Shown here piece by piece: positions 35,769 to 44,588 of a DNA stretch of 64,000 nt (position 1 is the stretch's first letter; every line of letters starts with the position of its first letter). Location: positions 62,001 to 126,000 of the forward strand of contig NZ_JBIBGL010000021.1 of assembly GCF_042956465.1 (NCBI RefSeq). Reading direction: 5' to 3'. A program made the position numbers and the translations under genes. This stretch comes from Embleya sp042956465 (lineage in GTDB: Bacteria > Actinomycetota > Actinomycetes > Streptomycetales > Streptomycetaceae). The notes under the pieces were generated by a model. That model was not told the DNA's origin. It worked only from the letters and a program-made list of their open reading frames with translations, and made no database searches.

Positions 35769-36484
35769 ATCAGTTCCTGTACGTGGTCTTCCCCTACATC
35801 TGCCTGACGGCCTTCGTCCTGGGACATCTGTGGCGCTACCGCTACGACAAGTTCGGCTGGACCACCCGCTCCTCCCAGCTCTACGAGAACCGCGTCCTAC
35901 GAATCGGCAGCCCCCTGTTCCACTTCGGCATCATCGGGGTGTTCTTCGGCCACGTGATCGGACTGGGCATCCCCAAGAGCTGGACGGAAGCGGTCGGGGT
36001 GTCCGAAGGGCTCTACCACTTCCTGGCCTTCTCGGTAGGCGCGTTGGCGGGGTTGGCCACAGTCGTCGGACTGATCATCCTGATCTACCGCCGGCGCACC
36101 GTCGGTCCGGTCTTCTCGGCCACCACCCGGATGGACAAGGTGATGTACCTCTTCCTCACCGCGGTGATCCTCCTTGGCCTGTTCAACACGGTGGCGGCCA
36201 ATATCTTCGAGCACTACGACTACCGAGACGGTGTCTCGGTCTGGTTCCGCGGAATCTTCCGCTTCGACGCGCACCCCGAACTCATGGGCGAGGCGCCACT
36301 GGGCTTCCGGCTCCACGGGCTGATCGCGATGGCGCTCTTCGCACTGTGGCCCTTCACCCGACTCGTCCACGTGTTCAGCGCCCCGCTCGGATACCTGACC
36401 CGCCCCTACATCGTCTACCGCAAACGCGACGTCACACAGCTCGGCAGCCACAAACCGCGTCCGGGCTGGGACCGCGTGGGCTGA
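35765..36484 (+). CDS. narI: Respiratory nitrate reductase, gamma (cytochrome b) subunit
   Basis: The protein has 239 residues and five transmembrane helices, starting at GTG 35765 within a GTGA overlap. Haem ligands are visible in two pairs: HFGIIGVFFGHVIGLGIP (two His) and GFRLHGLIAMALF with FTRLVHVFSAP (two His). It oxidises quinol at the outer face and passes electrons to NarH. The operon ends in a perfect hairpin 3 bases later. Confidence 0.96.
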   Translation: MNQFLYVVFPYICLTAFVLGHLWRYRYDKFGWTTRSSQLYENRVLRIGSPLFHFGIIGVFFGHVIGLGIPKSWTEAVGVSEGLYHFLAFSVGALAGLATVVGLIILIYRRRTVGPVFSATTRMDKVMYLFLTAVILLGLFNTVAANIFEHYDYRDGVSVWFRGIFRFDAHPELMGEAPLGFRLHGLIAMALFALWPFTRLVHVFSAPLGYLTRPYIVYRKRDVTQLGSHKPRPGWDRVG

Positions 36485-36486
36485 CA

Positions 36487-36518
36487 CTCGACGCGTTCGG
36501 TGAAGCGAACGCGTCGAG
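36487..36518 (+). terminator. narGHJI terminator hairpin
   Basis: CTCGACGCGTTCG, loop GTGAAG, CGAACGCGTCGAG: a perfect 13-bp stem starting three bases behind the narI stop. It has no U-tract, as is common in high-GC actinobacteria. Confidence 0.85.
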
Positions 36519-37242
36519 GAGCCGAAAGGGCGGATCTCATGCGGCGCTCCCGCCTGGATCCGACGAACAGTGGCCAGTAGAGCGTGTCCTGCGGATCATT
36601 GGACAGGCACCGGGGGATGTCGGGGTCGGCTCGGGTGGGGCCCCCGGGGAGGGCCACGTCGGGTGGGCAACCACGCACTGGGGAGTGGAACACGTGACCA
36701 CCGCCGCCGGACTGCCCGCCGTCCGTGAACCTCTCCACCTCGCCCGCGCCGACGACCCGCGCCCTCGCAGGCTCTCGTCGATCTCGCCGACGCGGCCACG
36801 GCCGCGGAACACCGTGCGCCGAACTACCCGCGCCACCCACCACAGGTCCTGTCCGACGAACTCCACCGGGTACGCGGCATGTCGGTCCCCTACTCACACA
36901 CCGCCAACGGGTACGGACGGACACGGCGACGGCCCGGCTCACGGCGCTGTCGGGCAACGACGCCCTGGACGCCGCTCCCGCGCAGGCTTTGAAACGGTTC
37001 GGCTTCGATCACGCCGAGCATCTCCCGCACACGGCCGAGACCCACATCACCCTCGGGCAGGGCGAATGCGCGAGCGGGCACGCGCACGTCGATCACCGCC
37101 GGCCCCGCGCGCGTCACCGGCCGGCGCGGCGACCACCGCCGTCCTCGCGCTCGCCCAAGCCCCCACCGCGCCCGGCGACGCCGCGCTTGTTCACGGCCTC
37201 CTCGACCGCGTCCGCCGGCGGCGTGAGCGCCCGCGCCCCGGC
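36519..37242. other. No recognisable gene, likely decayed coding sequence
   Basis: About 720 bases between the nar terminator and the IS110 remnant. Short stretches look protein-like (for example QALVDLADAATAAEHRAP, then LSDELHRVRGMSVPYS near 36760-36900), but frames change and no family could be named. Confidence 0.35.
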
Positions 37243-37710
37243 CGAGAAGCTGGACGCCGTCCCCGGAATCGGCCCGGCCACCGCGCAGATCATCCTCGCC
37301 AGATCGGCGCGGACATGAGCCGCTTCCTCACCCCCGAACACCTCGTCTCATGGGCGACGTTGTGCCCCCGCACGATCCAGTCCGGAGCGAAGAACACCGC
37401 GGGCCCGGCCGGGCAGGGCAACCCCTGGCTCAAGGGCGCCCTCGGCGAGGCCACCAACGCCGCAGCGCGCACCGACACCTCCACGGCGCCCGCTACCGGC
37501 GCATCGTCAAACGCCGCGGCCACGCCAAAGCCCTGGTCGCCGTCGCCCGCTCGATACTCGTCATCGCCTGGTACCTGATCAACGAACCCAACGCCTCCTA
37601 CCGGGACCTCGGCGCCGACTGGCACCAACGGCATCTCAACCCCGCCCGCAAGACCCGCGACCTCGTCCGCCGGCTTTAAGCCCTCGGCCACCAGGTCACC
37701 CTCGAACCCA
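37243..37710 (+). pseudogene. IS110-family transposase C-terminal remnant
   Basis: Three frames carry the order of an IS110 transposase_20 domain: LDAVPGIGPATAQIILA, then HLVSWATLCPRTIQSGAKNT and GNPWLKGALGEAT, then RYRRIVKRRGHAKALVAVA and LNPARKTRDLVRRL followed by a TAA where CAA is expected, and GHQVTLEP. At least two frameshifts and one nonsense change. The N-terminal DEDD catalytic half is gone. Confidence 0.8.
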
Positions 37711-38391
37711 TGCCGCCTGACCGATCTCACCCACATCCGGTCCGCAAGCGGCCCGGATGCTGCCGCCTGCCTGGCTGAGCATTGATTTTCTTCACCGCCC
37801 AGCCGAAACCGCACGTCGCCCCCGAGCGCCCTTCCTACCGCCTCGCTCCGCTGCCGGAGCGAGGCGGAGGCCCCAACGAAAAGTCGGCTCCGGCCCCTTC
37901 GGCGACTCCTCCGGCGGCGCCTGCCCGGTCGCCTCGGCAGGCCGACCGGCTCGAACGGCCGCGGTCCGGCACCGGCTCCGCGACACGGCGTCTGCCTCGA
38001 ACGGCGGAAGCGGCCCCGAGCCGGTGCGCGTGGTGCGGACGCGCCCGTCCATGGCGATCGCGGCATACGTCCTTCATCACTTGACGAATTGCATTTTTCT
38101 TCAATTCCATACACTCTAGTGTCGAAGGTGGGCGGTCCGCCGTGCGCGTACGTGCCGCAAGGACGGTGGCGGACGTGGCCGTCGGGAACGACCCGCCGGG
38201 ATCCCACCCCGACGGCCCGAGCGGGTTCGGCGGGAGGCGGCCCCCGCCGGACGGAGTCCGCAGGGAGGCGGATGTTGTACGCGTCGGAGGACGGCGACGT
38301 CGGTGACACGAGCAAACCGTGTGTCAGTCCCCGGGTCGGAAACGGCCCAGGCCGGGCCCGCGAGCGAGAACGAACACGGAAGGGACTGAGG
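37711..38391. promoter_or_regulatory. Intergenic region upstream of arsR-sulP
   Basis: No gene seen in about 680 bases. An AT-rich island at 38081-38122 begins with TTGACG and contains the inverted repeat ACACT-CT-AGTGT (38111-38122). It is the best promoter/operator candidate for the ArsR-SulP operon, though a -10 box at normal spacing is not obvious and the operon starts 270 bases further on. Confidence 0.4.
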
Positions 38392-38736
38392 ATGGCGCCG
38401 GTTCCGCTGTATCAGGCGAAGGCGGAGTTCTTCCGCATGCTCGGGCACCCGGTGCGCATCCGGGTCCTGGAACTGCTCCAGGACGGACCGCTGCCCGTGC
38501 GTGATCTGCTCGCTGCGATCGATATCGAGGCGTCCAACCTGTCGCAGCAACTCGCGATCCTGCGCCGCTCCGGGATCGTGACCTCCAGTCGCGACGGATC
38601 GACCGTGGTCTACGCGCTGGCTGGTGGGGACGTCGCCGATCTGATGCGCGCAGCGCGACGCATCCTCACCGAGATGCTGGCCGGACGCAACGAACTGTTG
38701 GAAGAGTTGCGCGAGGCGGAAGCCGACGCACGGTGA
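38392..38736 (+). CDS. ArsR-family regulator (SulP-linked)
   Basis: The protein has 114 residues. ATG 38392 follows AAGGGACTGAGG. The winged helix-turn-helix is PVRDLLAAIDIEASNLSQQL, then AILRRSGIVTSSRDGSTVVY. There is no metal-binding CxC in helix 3, so it is not a classical arsenic or zinc sensor. The stop overlaps the GTG of the SulP gene (GTGA), so it probably controls that transporter. A decayed copy of the same HTH is seen at 26714. Confidence 0.85.
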   Translation: MAPVPLYQAKAEFFRMLGHPVRIRVLELLQDGPLPVRDLLAAIDIEASNLSQQLAILRRSGIVTSSRDGSTVVYALAGGDVADLMRAARRILTEMLAGRNELLEELREAEADAR

Positions 38737-40469
38737 GCACGCCTCCGCTGTTCCGGATGTTCGCGCGGGTGGGTTCCCTGTTGCCCGGGCGCGCCGATGT
38801 CGCGGCGATGCGCTGCGCGCCGCGTCGCGATCTGCTCGCCGGGTTCACGGTGGCGATCGTGGCACTGCCGCTGGCGCTCGGGTTCGGGATCTCCTCGGGA
38901 CTGGGCGCGGAGGCGGGGCTGGCGACCGCGGTGGTCGCCGGAGTGCTCGCGGCGGTGTTCGGCGGGTCGAACCTCCAGGTCTCCGGGCCGACCGGGGCGA
39001 TGACCGTGGTGCTGGTGCCCATCGTGCACGAGTACGGCGCAAACGGCGTGTTGACCGTAGGCTTTCTCGCCGGTCTGCTGCTGATCGGCCTGGCGTTCGC
39101 CCGAGCCGGGCGGTACATGGCGTACGTCCCGGCCCCGGTGGTGGAGGGCTTCACCCTCGGGATCGCCGGGGTCATCGCCCTGCAGCAGGTCCCGGCCGCG
39201 CTGGGGGTGCCCAAGCCGGAGGGTGACAACACCGCGGTGGTGGCGTGGCGGGCAGTCGAGGCGTTCGTGCGCGAACCGCACGGCATCGCCTTGGCGTTGG
39301 CCGGGTCGGTGGTGGTGGTGATGCTGCTGGGCGCGCGCCGCCGGCCGACCGTTCCGTTCTCGCTGCCGGCGGTCGCGGCGGTGACCGTCGTCGCGCAGAC
39401 CGCGCATCTCGACGTGGCGCGCATCGGTGAACTGCCCGCCGGATTGCCCGCCCCGAATCTCGGGTTCCTCGAGGTTTCGGCGTTGTCCTCTCTGTTGGCG
39501 CCCGCGCTGGCGGTCGCCGCGCTCGCGGCGTTGGAGTCGCTGCTGTCCGCGACCGTGGCCGACGGTATGACGGTCGATCAAAGACACGACCCGGACCGCG
39601 AGTTGTTCGGTCAGGGCATCGCCAATCTGGTGGTGCCGTTGTTCGGCGGGGTCCCGGCCACCGCGGCGATCGCGCGGACCGCGGTGAATGTACGTACCGG
39701 CGCAGCCTCGCGGCTGGCCGCGATCACGCACGCGCTGGTGCTGGCGGCAGTGGTGTTCGCCGCCGCGCCGCTGGTGGCGAAGATCCCTCTGGCCGCACTC
39801 GCCGGGGTGCTGCTGGCCACCGCGATCCGCATGGTCGAGGTCGGCTCGGCGCGGGCGATGGCTCGCGCGACCGGCTCCGACGCGCTGATCCTGGTACTGA
39901 CCGCGGCCGCCACCCTCGCCCTGGACCTGGTCAAGGCGGTCGTCCTCGGCCTGCTGGTCGCCGGGGCGCTGGCGCTGCGGGCGGTCGCCCGGAACGTCCG
40001 GGTGGAGAACGTGCCGCTGCGTGAGGATCTGCCGAAGGACCACGGCGCGGAGGAACATGCCCTGTTGGCCGAGCACATCGTGGCCTACCGCCTCGACGGC
40101 CCGCTGTTCTTCGCCGCCGCGCACCGCTTCCTGGCAGAGTTGTCGCAGGTCGCCGACGCACACGCGGTCATCCTGCGCATGTCGCGGATCAGTATGCTCG
40201 ACGCGTCGGGGGCACTGGTACTCAAGGAGGTCGTCGAGCGACTGGAGCACCGCGGCATCACCGTCTATGTATCCGGCATCCGTCCCGGCCACCACCGCAC
40301 CCTCGACGCCCTCGGCGTGGTGGATCGACTGCGCGCCGAAGGGCGGGTGTTCGCGGCTACGCCCGAGGCGATCGCGGCGGCCCGGCGTCGTCTGCACGGC
40401 GCGGGGATTCTGCCCGGCGAACCTCCCGAGCAAGGCCGGGGGAACGCCCGTCTGGAGAACGTCCCCTGA
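38733..40469 (+). CDS. SulP-family anion transporter with STAS domain
   Basis: The protein has 578 residues. About 12-14 transmembrane segments fill residues 35-430, with FGGSNLQVSGPTGAMTVVL and LFGGVPATAAIARTAVNVR as SulP/SLC26 core motifs. A STAS domain follows (residues about 450-560; DGPLFFAAAHRFLAELS and RMSRISMLDASGALVL). Substrate could be sulfate, bicarbonate or another anion; actinobacterial anaerobic islands often carry this gene beside an ArsR regulator. GTG 38733 overlaps the arsR stop. Confidence 0.9.
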   Translation: MSTPPLFRMFARVGSLLPGRADVAAMRCAPRRDLLAGFTVAIVALPLALGFGISSGLGAEAGLATAVVAGVLAAVFGGSNLQVSGPTGAMTVVLVPIVHEYGANGVLTVGFLAGLLLIGLAFARAGRYMAYVPAPVVEGFTLGIAGVIALQQVPAALGVPKPEGDNTAVVAWRAVEAFVREPHGIALALAGSVVVVMLLGARRRPTVPFSLPAVAAVTVVAQTAHLDVARIGELPAGLPAPNLGFLEVSALSSLLAPALAVAALAALESLLSATVADGMTVDQRHDPDRELFGQGIANLVVPLFGGVPATAAIARTAVNVRTGAASRLAAITHALVLAAVVFAAAPLVAKIPLAALAGVLLATAIRMVEVGSARAMARATGSDALILVLTAAATLALDLVKAVVLGLLVAGALALRAVARNVRVENVPLREDLPKDHGAEEHALLAEHIVAYRLDGPLFFAAAHRFLAELSQVADAHAVILRMSRISMLDASGALVLKEVVERLEHRGITVYVSGIRPGHHRTLDALGVVDRLRAEGRVFAATPEAIAAARRRLHGAGILPGEPPEQGRGNARLENVP

Positions 40470-40679
40470 TCGGGAACCGCGCTCTTGCGCCCCCACCCGC
40501 CTCGGGTCTCGAAGGCGCGGCCCGTGGCTGCTCGAGGTCACCGGCTCCCCAGCCGAACACGCAGGCATCGACATCGCCTGCCACGACATCGACCACAGGG
40601 GCGAGACCCCGTGGATCACCCCACCGGCGCCCAACGGCGGCTCGGTGCGTCCGATCATCCTTTACGGGAGGCCTCCACC

Positions 40680-40862
40680 ATGACATACGAGATCACCGTC
40701 ATCCCCCGGAACGGAACTCCACGGCCTGCCAGGCGAGTCGATGCCGCCGCCGTGCGCACCGCACTCGCCCGAGCCGCAGTCGATGGCACACGGCTGCGTA
40801 TCCGCCCGGCCACGACCGACTCCGCGGAAGACGCGCCCACTTCGCAAGGACACCCGTCGTGA
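40680..40862 (+). CDS. Small hypothetical protein
   Basis: Sixty residues, ATG 40680 with GGGAGG upstream: MTYEITVIPRNGTPRPARRV, then AAVRTALARAAVDGTRL and a polar tail. Not recognised. Its stop overlaps the start of the DUF6126-like gene (GTGA), which supports real translation. The 210 bases before it contain no supported gene. Confidence 0.5.
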   Translation: MTYEITVIPRNGTPRPARRVDAAAVRTALARAAVDGTRLRIRPATTDSAEDAPTSQGHPS

Positions 40863-41044
40863 TCGATCGACCGCCCGAGACTCCCCGAACCCCCGCATCC
40901 GCGCCGCGTCCGCCGGTGAGGGTCGGCGAATCCCAGAAGGACATCGAACGCGGCATCATCCGCTGGATGCTCCTGTTCCTGTTCGGCACCCACCTCATCG
41001 GCGGGGCGATCTGGCTCGCCATGTATCTCACCGGCCACGGCTGA
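40859..41044 (+). CDS. Small membrane protein, DUF6126-like
   Basis: The protein has 61 residues starting at GTG 40859. A polar proline-rich N-terminus is followed by one transmembrane helix, GIIRWMLLFLFGTHLIGG, then AIWLAMYLTGHG. The GTHLxxGxIxLxxYL pattern matches the small Streptomyces DUF6126 proteins of unknown function. Translationally coupled to the preceding small gene. Confidence 0.6.
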   Translation: MIDRPPETPRTPASAPRPPVRVGESQKDIERGIIRWMLLFLFGTHLIGGAIWLAMYLTGHG

Positions 41045-41145
41045 CACCACCCGAACAACGTGTGTCCCGTCACAGGGCCTCGGGGTCCGAAGCGGTGCCG
41101 TTCGGATGGAGCGTGGTGTGGTTCGGCTCGGCAACGTACAGCGCA

Positions 41146-41159
41146 GGGCCGAATGACCC
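41146..41159. promoter_or_regulatory. DevR-type box, usp-CBS promoter, distal
   Basis: GGGCCGAATGACCC, one mismatch from GGGCC-N4-GGCCC, 93 bases before the USP start. A second box follows 33 bases later (three helical turns). Confidence 0.6.
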
Positions 41160-41178
41160 TGAGAAAGACCTCGTGACC

Positions 41179-41192
41179 GGGCCGGGAGACCC
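41179..41192. promoter_or_regulatory. DevR-type box, usp-CBS promoter, proximal
   Basis: GGGCCGGGAGACCC, one mismatch from the palindrome, 60 bases before the USP start. Paired boxes are typical of DosR-controlled promoters. Confidence 0.6.
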
Positions 41193-41251
41193 TGTGCGGA
41201 ACGGTCGAGCGGGAGCAGGGTGGGGACGTACCCCTCACAGAGGAGGAACCC

Positions 41252-41770
41252 ATGGACACGCGTCTGTCGCAGAACCGGCCGCCGTGCGTGGTCGTCGGAC
41301 TGGACTCGGACCCCTTGGTCAATCACGGGTCCGTCCGGTGGGCCGCTCACGAGGCGGCCCTGCGCGGGGCCGTGCTGCACTTGGTGCACGCCTGGGAACC
41401 GATGTCCGTCCACCGGGCGCACTACGCGCCGATGCACACCCTCGTCGACCCGACCGTGCAGCGCCGGGGGGTCCGCGAGCTACTGGACGCGGCCGAGCAG
41501 AGCGCACACCACATCCGGCCGGACCTCACCGTCGTCCGTCGCCCGATCGAGGGGCCGACCGTGCCGGTGCTGCTCGGCACGGCTCACGAAGCCGCCCTGC
41601 TGGTCTTGGGCAGCCTCCCCCGCCGCGTGGATGGGCGCCCGCTCGGGCCCGTCACGCGCGAGTGCCTGCGCTGCGCACCCTGTCCGGTGGTCACCGTCGG
41701 TGCCGCGCCGGACGGGGAAGACCGCCGCCCGATCCCCGTGGCCACACACATGACAGGAGTAACGCAATGA
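41252..41770 (+). CDS. Universal stress protein (single domain)
   Basis: The protein has 172 residues. ATG 41252 follows GAGGAGGAA. It is a single UspA fold: CVVVGLDSDPLVNHGSVRWA at the N-terminus, LHLVHAWEP, and a C-terminal half with LLVLGSLPRR and CLRCAPCPVVTVG. The ATP-binding G-2x-G-9x-G(S/T) loop is weak (GSLPRRVDGRPLG), so nucleotide binding is uncertain. ATGA overlap with the CBS gene behind. Two DevR-type boxes precede it, so induction under low oxygen or NO is likely. Confidence 0.85.
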   Translation: MDTRLSQNRPPCVVVGLDSDPLVNHGSVRWAAHEAALRGAVLHLVHAWEPMSVHRAHYAPMHTLVDPTVQRRGVRELLDAAEQSAHHIRPDLTVVRRPIEGPTVPVLLGTAHEAALLVLGSLPRRVDGRPLGPVTRECLRCAPCPVVTVGAAPDGEDRRPIPVATHMTGVTQ

Positions 41771-42207
41771 CCGAGACGACGCAGTTCACCCCGGACGCGA
41801 ATACGCGCGTTCCGACCGTGCGCGAGGTGATGCACGGCCCCCTCGTTTCGGTGGCCCCCGAGGACACGTTGTGGGCGGTGATGGACAACATGGTCACCAC
41901 TCGACTGCACCACGTCGGTGTCGTCGACGGCGATCGGGCCCTCGGCCTGATCAGCGACCGCGACCTCGCCGCCGTCTGGACCCTGGACCCGTTGGGGCTC
42001 AAGCAGCACACCGCCGGACGCGTCGTCGCCGACACCGAGACGACCTTCGTCTCCCCCGACATCGACGTGGTGACAGCGGGAGAGCAGTTGCTCAAGCACC
42101 GCCGCGACGCGCTGCTCGTCGTCGACGCCGGCGGCGCCGCGCTCGGGATTCTCACCGACCGCGACCTGTTGACCGTTCTCCTGAGACTGCACCGCCCGAT
42201 ACGGTGA
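41767..42207 (+). CDS. CBS-domain pair protein
   Basis: The protein has 146 residues starting in an ATGA overlap with the USP gene. Two CBS motifs: TVREVMHGPLVSVAPEDTLW, then RLHHVGVVDGDRALGLISDR, and a second ending LLVVDAGGAALGILTDRDLL. Such Bateman modules bind adenine nucleotides and report energy charge. It lies 66 bases before the response-regulator gene, in the same direction. Confidence 0.88.
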   Translation: MTETTQFTPDANTRVPTVREVMHGPLVSVAPEDTLWAVMDNMVTTRLHHVGVVDGDRALGLISDRDLAAVWTLDPLGLKQHTAGRVVADTETTFVSPDIDVVTAGEQLLKHRRDALLVVDAGGAALGILTDRDLLTVLLRLHRPIR

Positions 42208-42273
42208 CAGCGTGACCCTCGGGCGTCGGCGACGTCCGACCATGGAGCTGCGTGCGATCTCGGGAGGAGGGCT

Positions 42274-42936
42274 GTGTCGACACCGCCCATCCGCGTGTTC
42301 CTGCTGGACGACCACGAGGTGGTTCGCAGAGGCCTCGCCGACCTGCTCGGTGGCGAACCCGACATCGAGATCGTCCGCGAGTCCGGCTCGGCCGCCGAAG
42401 CCGCCCGGCGCATCCCGGCGTTGCGCCCCGACGTCGCCATTCTCGACGGCCGCCTGCCGGACGGCAGCGGGATCGACGTGTGCCGCGAGGTGCGCTCGCG
42501 CTTCCCGGAGATCAACGCGCTGATCCTGACCTCGTACGACGACGAGGACGCGCTGTTCGCGGCGATCATGGCCGGCGCGGCGGGCTACGTGCTCAAGCAG
42601 ATCCGCGGTCGGGACCTGATCGCCGCCGTGCGCACGGTCGCCGCCGGACAGTCGCTGCTCGACCCCACGATGACCACGCGCGTCCTGGAACGGGTACGTC
42701 GGGGACCGGCCGCGGAGCCGGGGCCGACCGGACTCAGCGAACGGGAACAACAGGTCCTGGAGCACATCGCCCAGGGGCAGACCAATCGCGAGATCGCCGA
42801 GAGCCTCGGCCTGGCGGAGAAGACGGTCAAGAACTACGTCTCGGCGGTCCTGAACAAACTCGGCCTCGAACGCCGCGTCCAAGCCGCCGTATACGCGACC
42901 GAGTTGCACCAAGGCAACGAGCGACACCAGACCTGA
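42274..42936 (+). CDS. NarL/DevR-type response regulator (copy 1)
   Basis: The protein has 220 residues starting at GTG 42274 behind GGGAGGAGG. Receiver domain: VFLLDDHEVVRRGLADLL with the acidic pocket, phospho-acceptor aspartate in VAILDGRLPDGSG, and the conserved lysine in GYVLKQIRG. LuxR helix-turn-helix at the C-terminus: LSEREQQVLEHIAQGQTNRE, then LAEKTVKNYVSAVLNKLG. It closely resembles M. tuberculosis DevR/DosR and Streptomyces OsdR. It is almost the same as the regulator at 54715 across both domains. No intact sensor kinase is in the window. It is the probable ligand of the GGGCC-N4-GGCCC boxes (inference). Confidence 0.9.
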   Translation: MSTPPIRVFLLDDHEVVRRGLADLLGGEPDIEIVRESGSAAEAARRIPALRPDVAILDGRLPDGSGIDVCREVRSRFPEINALILTSYDDEDALFAAIMAGAAGYVLKQIRGRDLIAAVRTVAAGQSLLDPTMTTRVLERVRRGPAAEPGPTGLSEREQQVLEHIAQGQTNREIAESLGLAEKTVKNYVSAVLNKLGLERRVQAAVYATELHQGNERHQT

Positions 42937-43058
42937 GACCGACGGATCCCGGCGCACCCCCACCTGTGTCCCACGTCCGATATCGGCCAACGGGCATCCG
43001 TGGTTCCGCCGTCGTTGGCAACGAAAGTGCGCATCGGCGGGATGGGGCGGGAACCGCG

Positions 43059-43607
43059 TCAGCCCACCTCGGTCCGTCGGGTCGCGCGACGTCGGTGCCC
43101 GCGACCCGCACACGGCCGGTCCCGCCGCGTTACGACGTCGACGAGGGTGGGGTGGTCGACCTCGCCCGTGAGCTGTACGACGGCGTCGCGGATCTCGACC
43201 TCGATCGTTCCGGGATCCAGGCACCGCGCCTCGCCGAGGACCTCGCGCTCGATCTCGGTTCTGATCTCCGCGTCCGACCGCACGAGGGCACCCAGCAGGT
43301 CGCAGCGACTGACGATGCCCACCAGTCGCCCGGACCGGTCCACCACCGGTAGGCGCTTGACGTGGTGGCGGTCCATCAGCCGAGCCGCCCACAGGGTGCT
43401 CGAGGTCGTTGCCACGGTGATCGCCGGCGCCGTCATCAGTCCCCGGGCGGTGAGCGCCTCGTCGGGTGGCGGTGCCTCGCGTTCCCGCGCCGAGTCCTGC
43501 GGTGTCCGCGACGTCGTCGTCGCCGACATCACGGTCGCCGCCACCCCGACCGCCACCGCCTTCCGTCGTGTACGAGGTGCCGTCCGGACGGCCCTCGCCG
43601 CCTTCAC
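43059..43607 (-). pseudogene. CBS-BON protein, truncated copy
   Basis: Reads one CBS motif (GLMTAPAITVATTSSTLWAA, RLMDRHHVKRLPVVDRSGRL, VGIVSRCDLL) and the first half of a BON domain (TIEVEIRDAVVQLTGEVDHP). Compared with the full 230-residue homologue at 51553 the first CBS motif is missing and the last 25 residues are out of frame (RPCAGRGHRRRATRRTEVG). GTG 43607 could start translation of a shortened protein. It is divergent from the HTH-PPOX gene with a DevR-type box between them. Confidence 0.7.
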
Positions 43608-43724
43608 CCCGGCCTGGCCGTATGTCCCGGTGACGCTGTATCACCGCACACCCGAAATCCGGCGCGAGTGATCCGGCCGAACGCCTCGCAGGTCCCCTCG
43701 GACCCGGCCATTTTCCGTACGAGC

Positions 43725-43738
43725 GGGTCCAACGGCCC
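43725..43738. promoter_or_regulatory. DevR-type box between CBS-BON remnant and HTH-PPOX gene
   Basis: GGGTCCAACGGCCC, one mismatch from GGGCC-N4-GGCCC, 68 bases before the HTH-PPOX start. Confidence 0.5.
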
Positions 43739-43805
43739 TGCCGGAACCCTCCCTGTGGCGCAACCGTCGGGGGAGGCAGCGCATCCATCCACGGAGGCGG
43801 CACAC

Positions 43806-44498
43806 ATGGACGACGAAACGGCGGGCACACACCGCCCCGACCACCTTGTCCTGGCGGTCGGCGTGCGACGGCGGCGGCGTGATCTCGGACTGACGGTGCG
43901 GCAACTCGCGCGCCGTACGGACCTGTCGGTGGACTGGCTCGAACACTTGGAGGAAGGGTCGGCGCCGGTGTCGTTCGCGGCGCTCACCGGTTTGGCGGCG
44001 GCATTGGGTACCAGCGCCCAACACCTGTTGCGCGGCATCGAGGAAGCACCGCCCTCACCGGAACCGGCACCCGCAGTCCCTCCCGCACCCGAGACCCGGG
44101 AACTGATCGTGATGACCGAGGAGGAGTGCCGGGCCCGACTGTTCCTGCACGATGTCGGGCGCGTTGCCCCGGCCATGACCCGGGAACCGTTCGTGCTGCC
44201 GGTCGACTACCTGATGGACGGCACGGATGTGCTCTATCGCAGCGCGGCGGGCTCGCGGCCGGCCACACTGGTCGGGCGGGTGGCCTTCGAGGTGGACGAG
44301 CTGATTCGGATCGCCCGATGGGGATGGAGCGTGCTCGTGATCGGCGACGCCGAGCCCGTGACCGATCCGGCCGACACGGCCCGGTTGGCGACAGCGGAGG
44401 CTCGTACCTGGTCCGAAGGTGTCCCGGAGGTTTGGACCCGGGTCTGTCCGAGGGAGGTCACCGGCCGCAGGTTGCGTCCCCGGAGGGGTGACGCCTGA
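43806..44498 (+). CDS. HTH-PPOX fusion protein (copy 1)
   Basis: The protein has 230 residues. Residues about 15-80 are an XRE-type helix-turn-helix (LGLTVRQLARRTDLSVDWLE, then LTGLAAALGTSAQHLL). A Pro-rich linker leads to a split-barrel domain of the pyridoxamine 5-phosphate oxidase type (residues about 105-225: CRARLFLHDVGRVA, FVLPVDYLMDGTDVLYRS, VAFEVDELIRIARWGWSVLV). Such barrels bind FMN, F420 or haem. The fusion suggests a flavin- or haem-responsive DNA-binding protein (inference). Paralogue at 60299. Confidence 0.82.
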   Translation: MDDETAGTHRPDHLVLAVGVRRRRRDLGLTVRQLARRTDLSVDWLEHLEEGSAPVSFAALTGLAAALGTSAQHLLRGIEEAPPSPEPAPAVPPAPETRELIVMTEEECRARLFLHDVGRVAPAMTREPFVLPVDYLMDGTDVLYRSAAGSRPATLVGRVAFEVDELIRIARWGWSVLVIGDAEPVTDPADTARLATAEARTWSEGVPEVWTRVCPREVTGRRLRPRRGDA

Positions 44499-44507
44499 GC
44501 CCGTGCG

Positions 44508-44526
44508 AGTCTCGGTTGCCGAGACT
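44508..44526 (+). terminator. Short hairpin behind HTH-PPOX gene
   Basis: AGTCTCGG, loop TTG, CCGAGACT: perfect 8-bp stem ten bases behind the stop codon. Confidence 0.5.
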
Positions 44527-44588
44527 GTGCCGCGGATGCGATCCCCGTGCCCGCACATCGAATCCAGATCAATCGCGAGGGAGTACAC

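Noticed and set aside
36519..37242. Possible gene between the nar terminator and the IS110 remnant
   Set aside because: Protein-like patches occur in different frames but no family or consistent frame could be supported.
41075..41088. GGGCCTCGGGGTCC as a third DevR-type box before usp
   Set aside because: Two positions of one half-site deviate and it is far (164 bases) from the start; chance match likely in this GC content.
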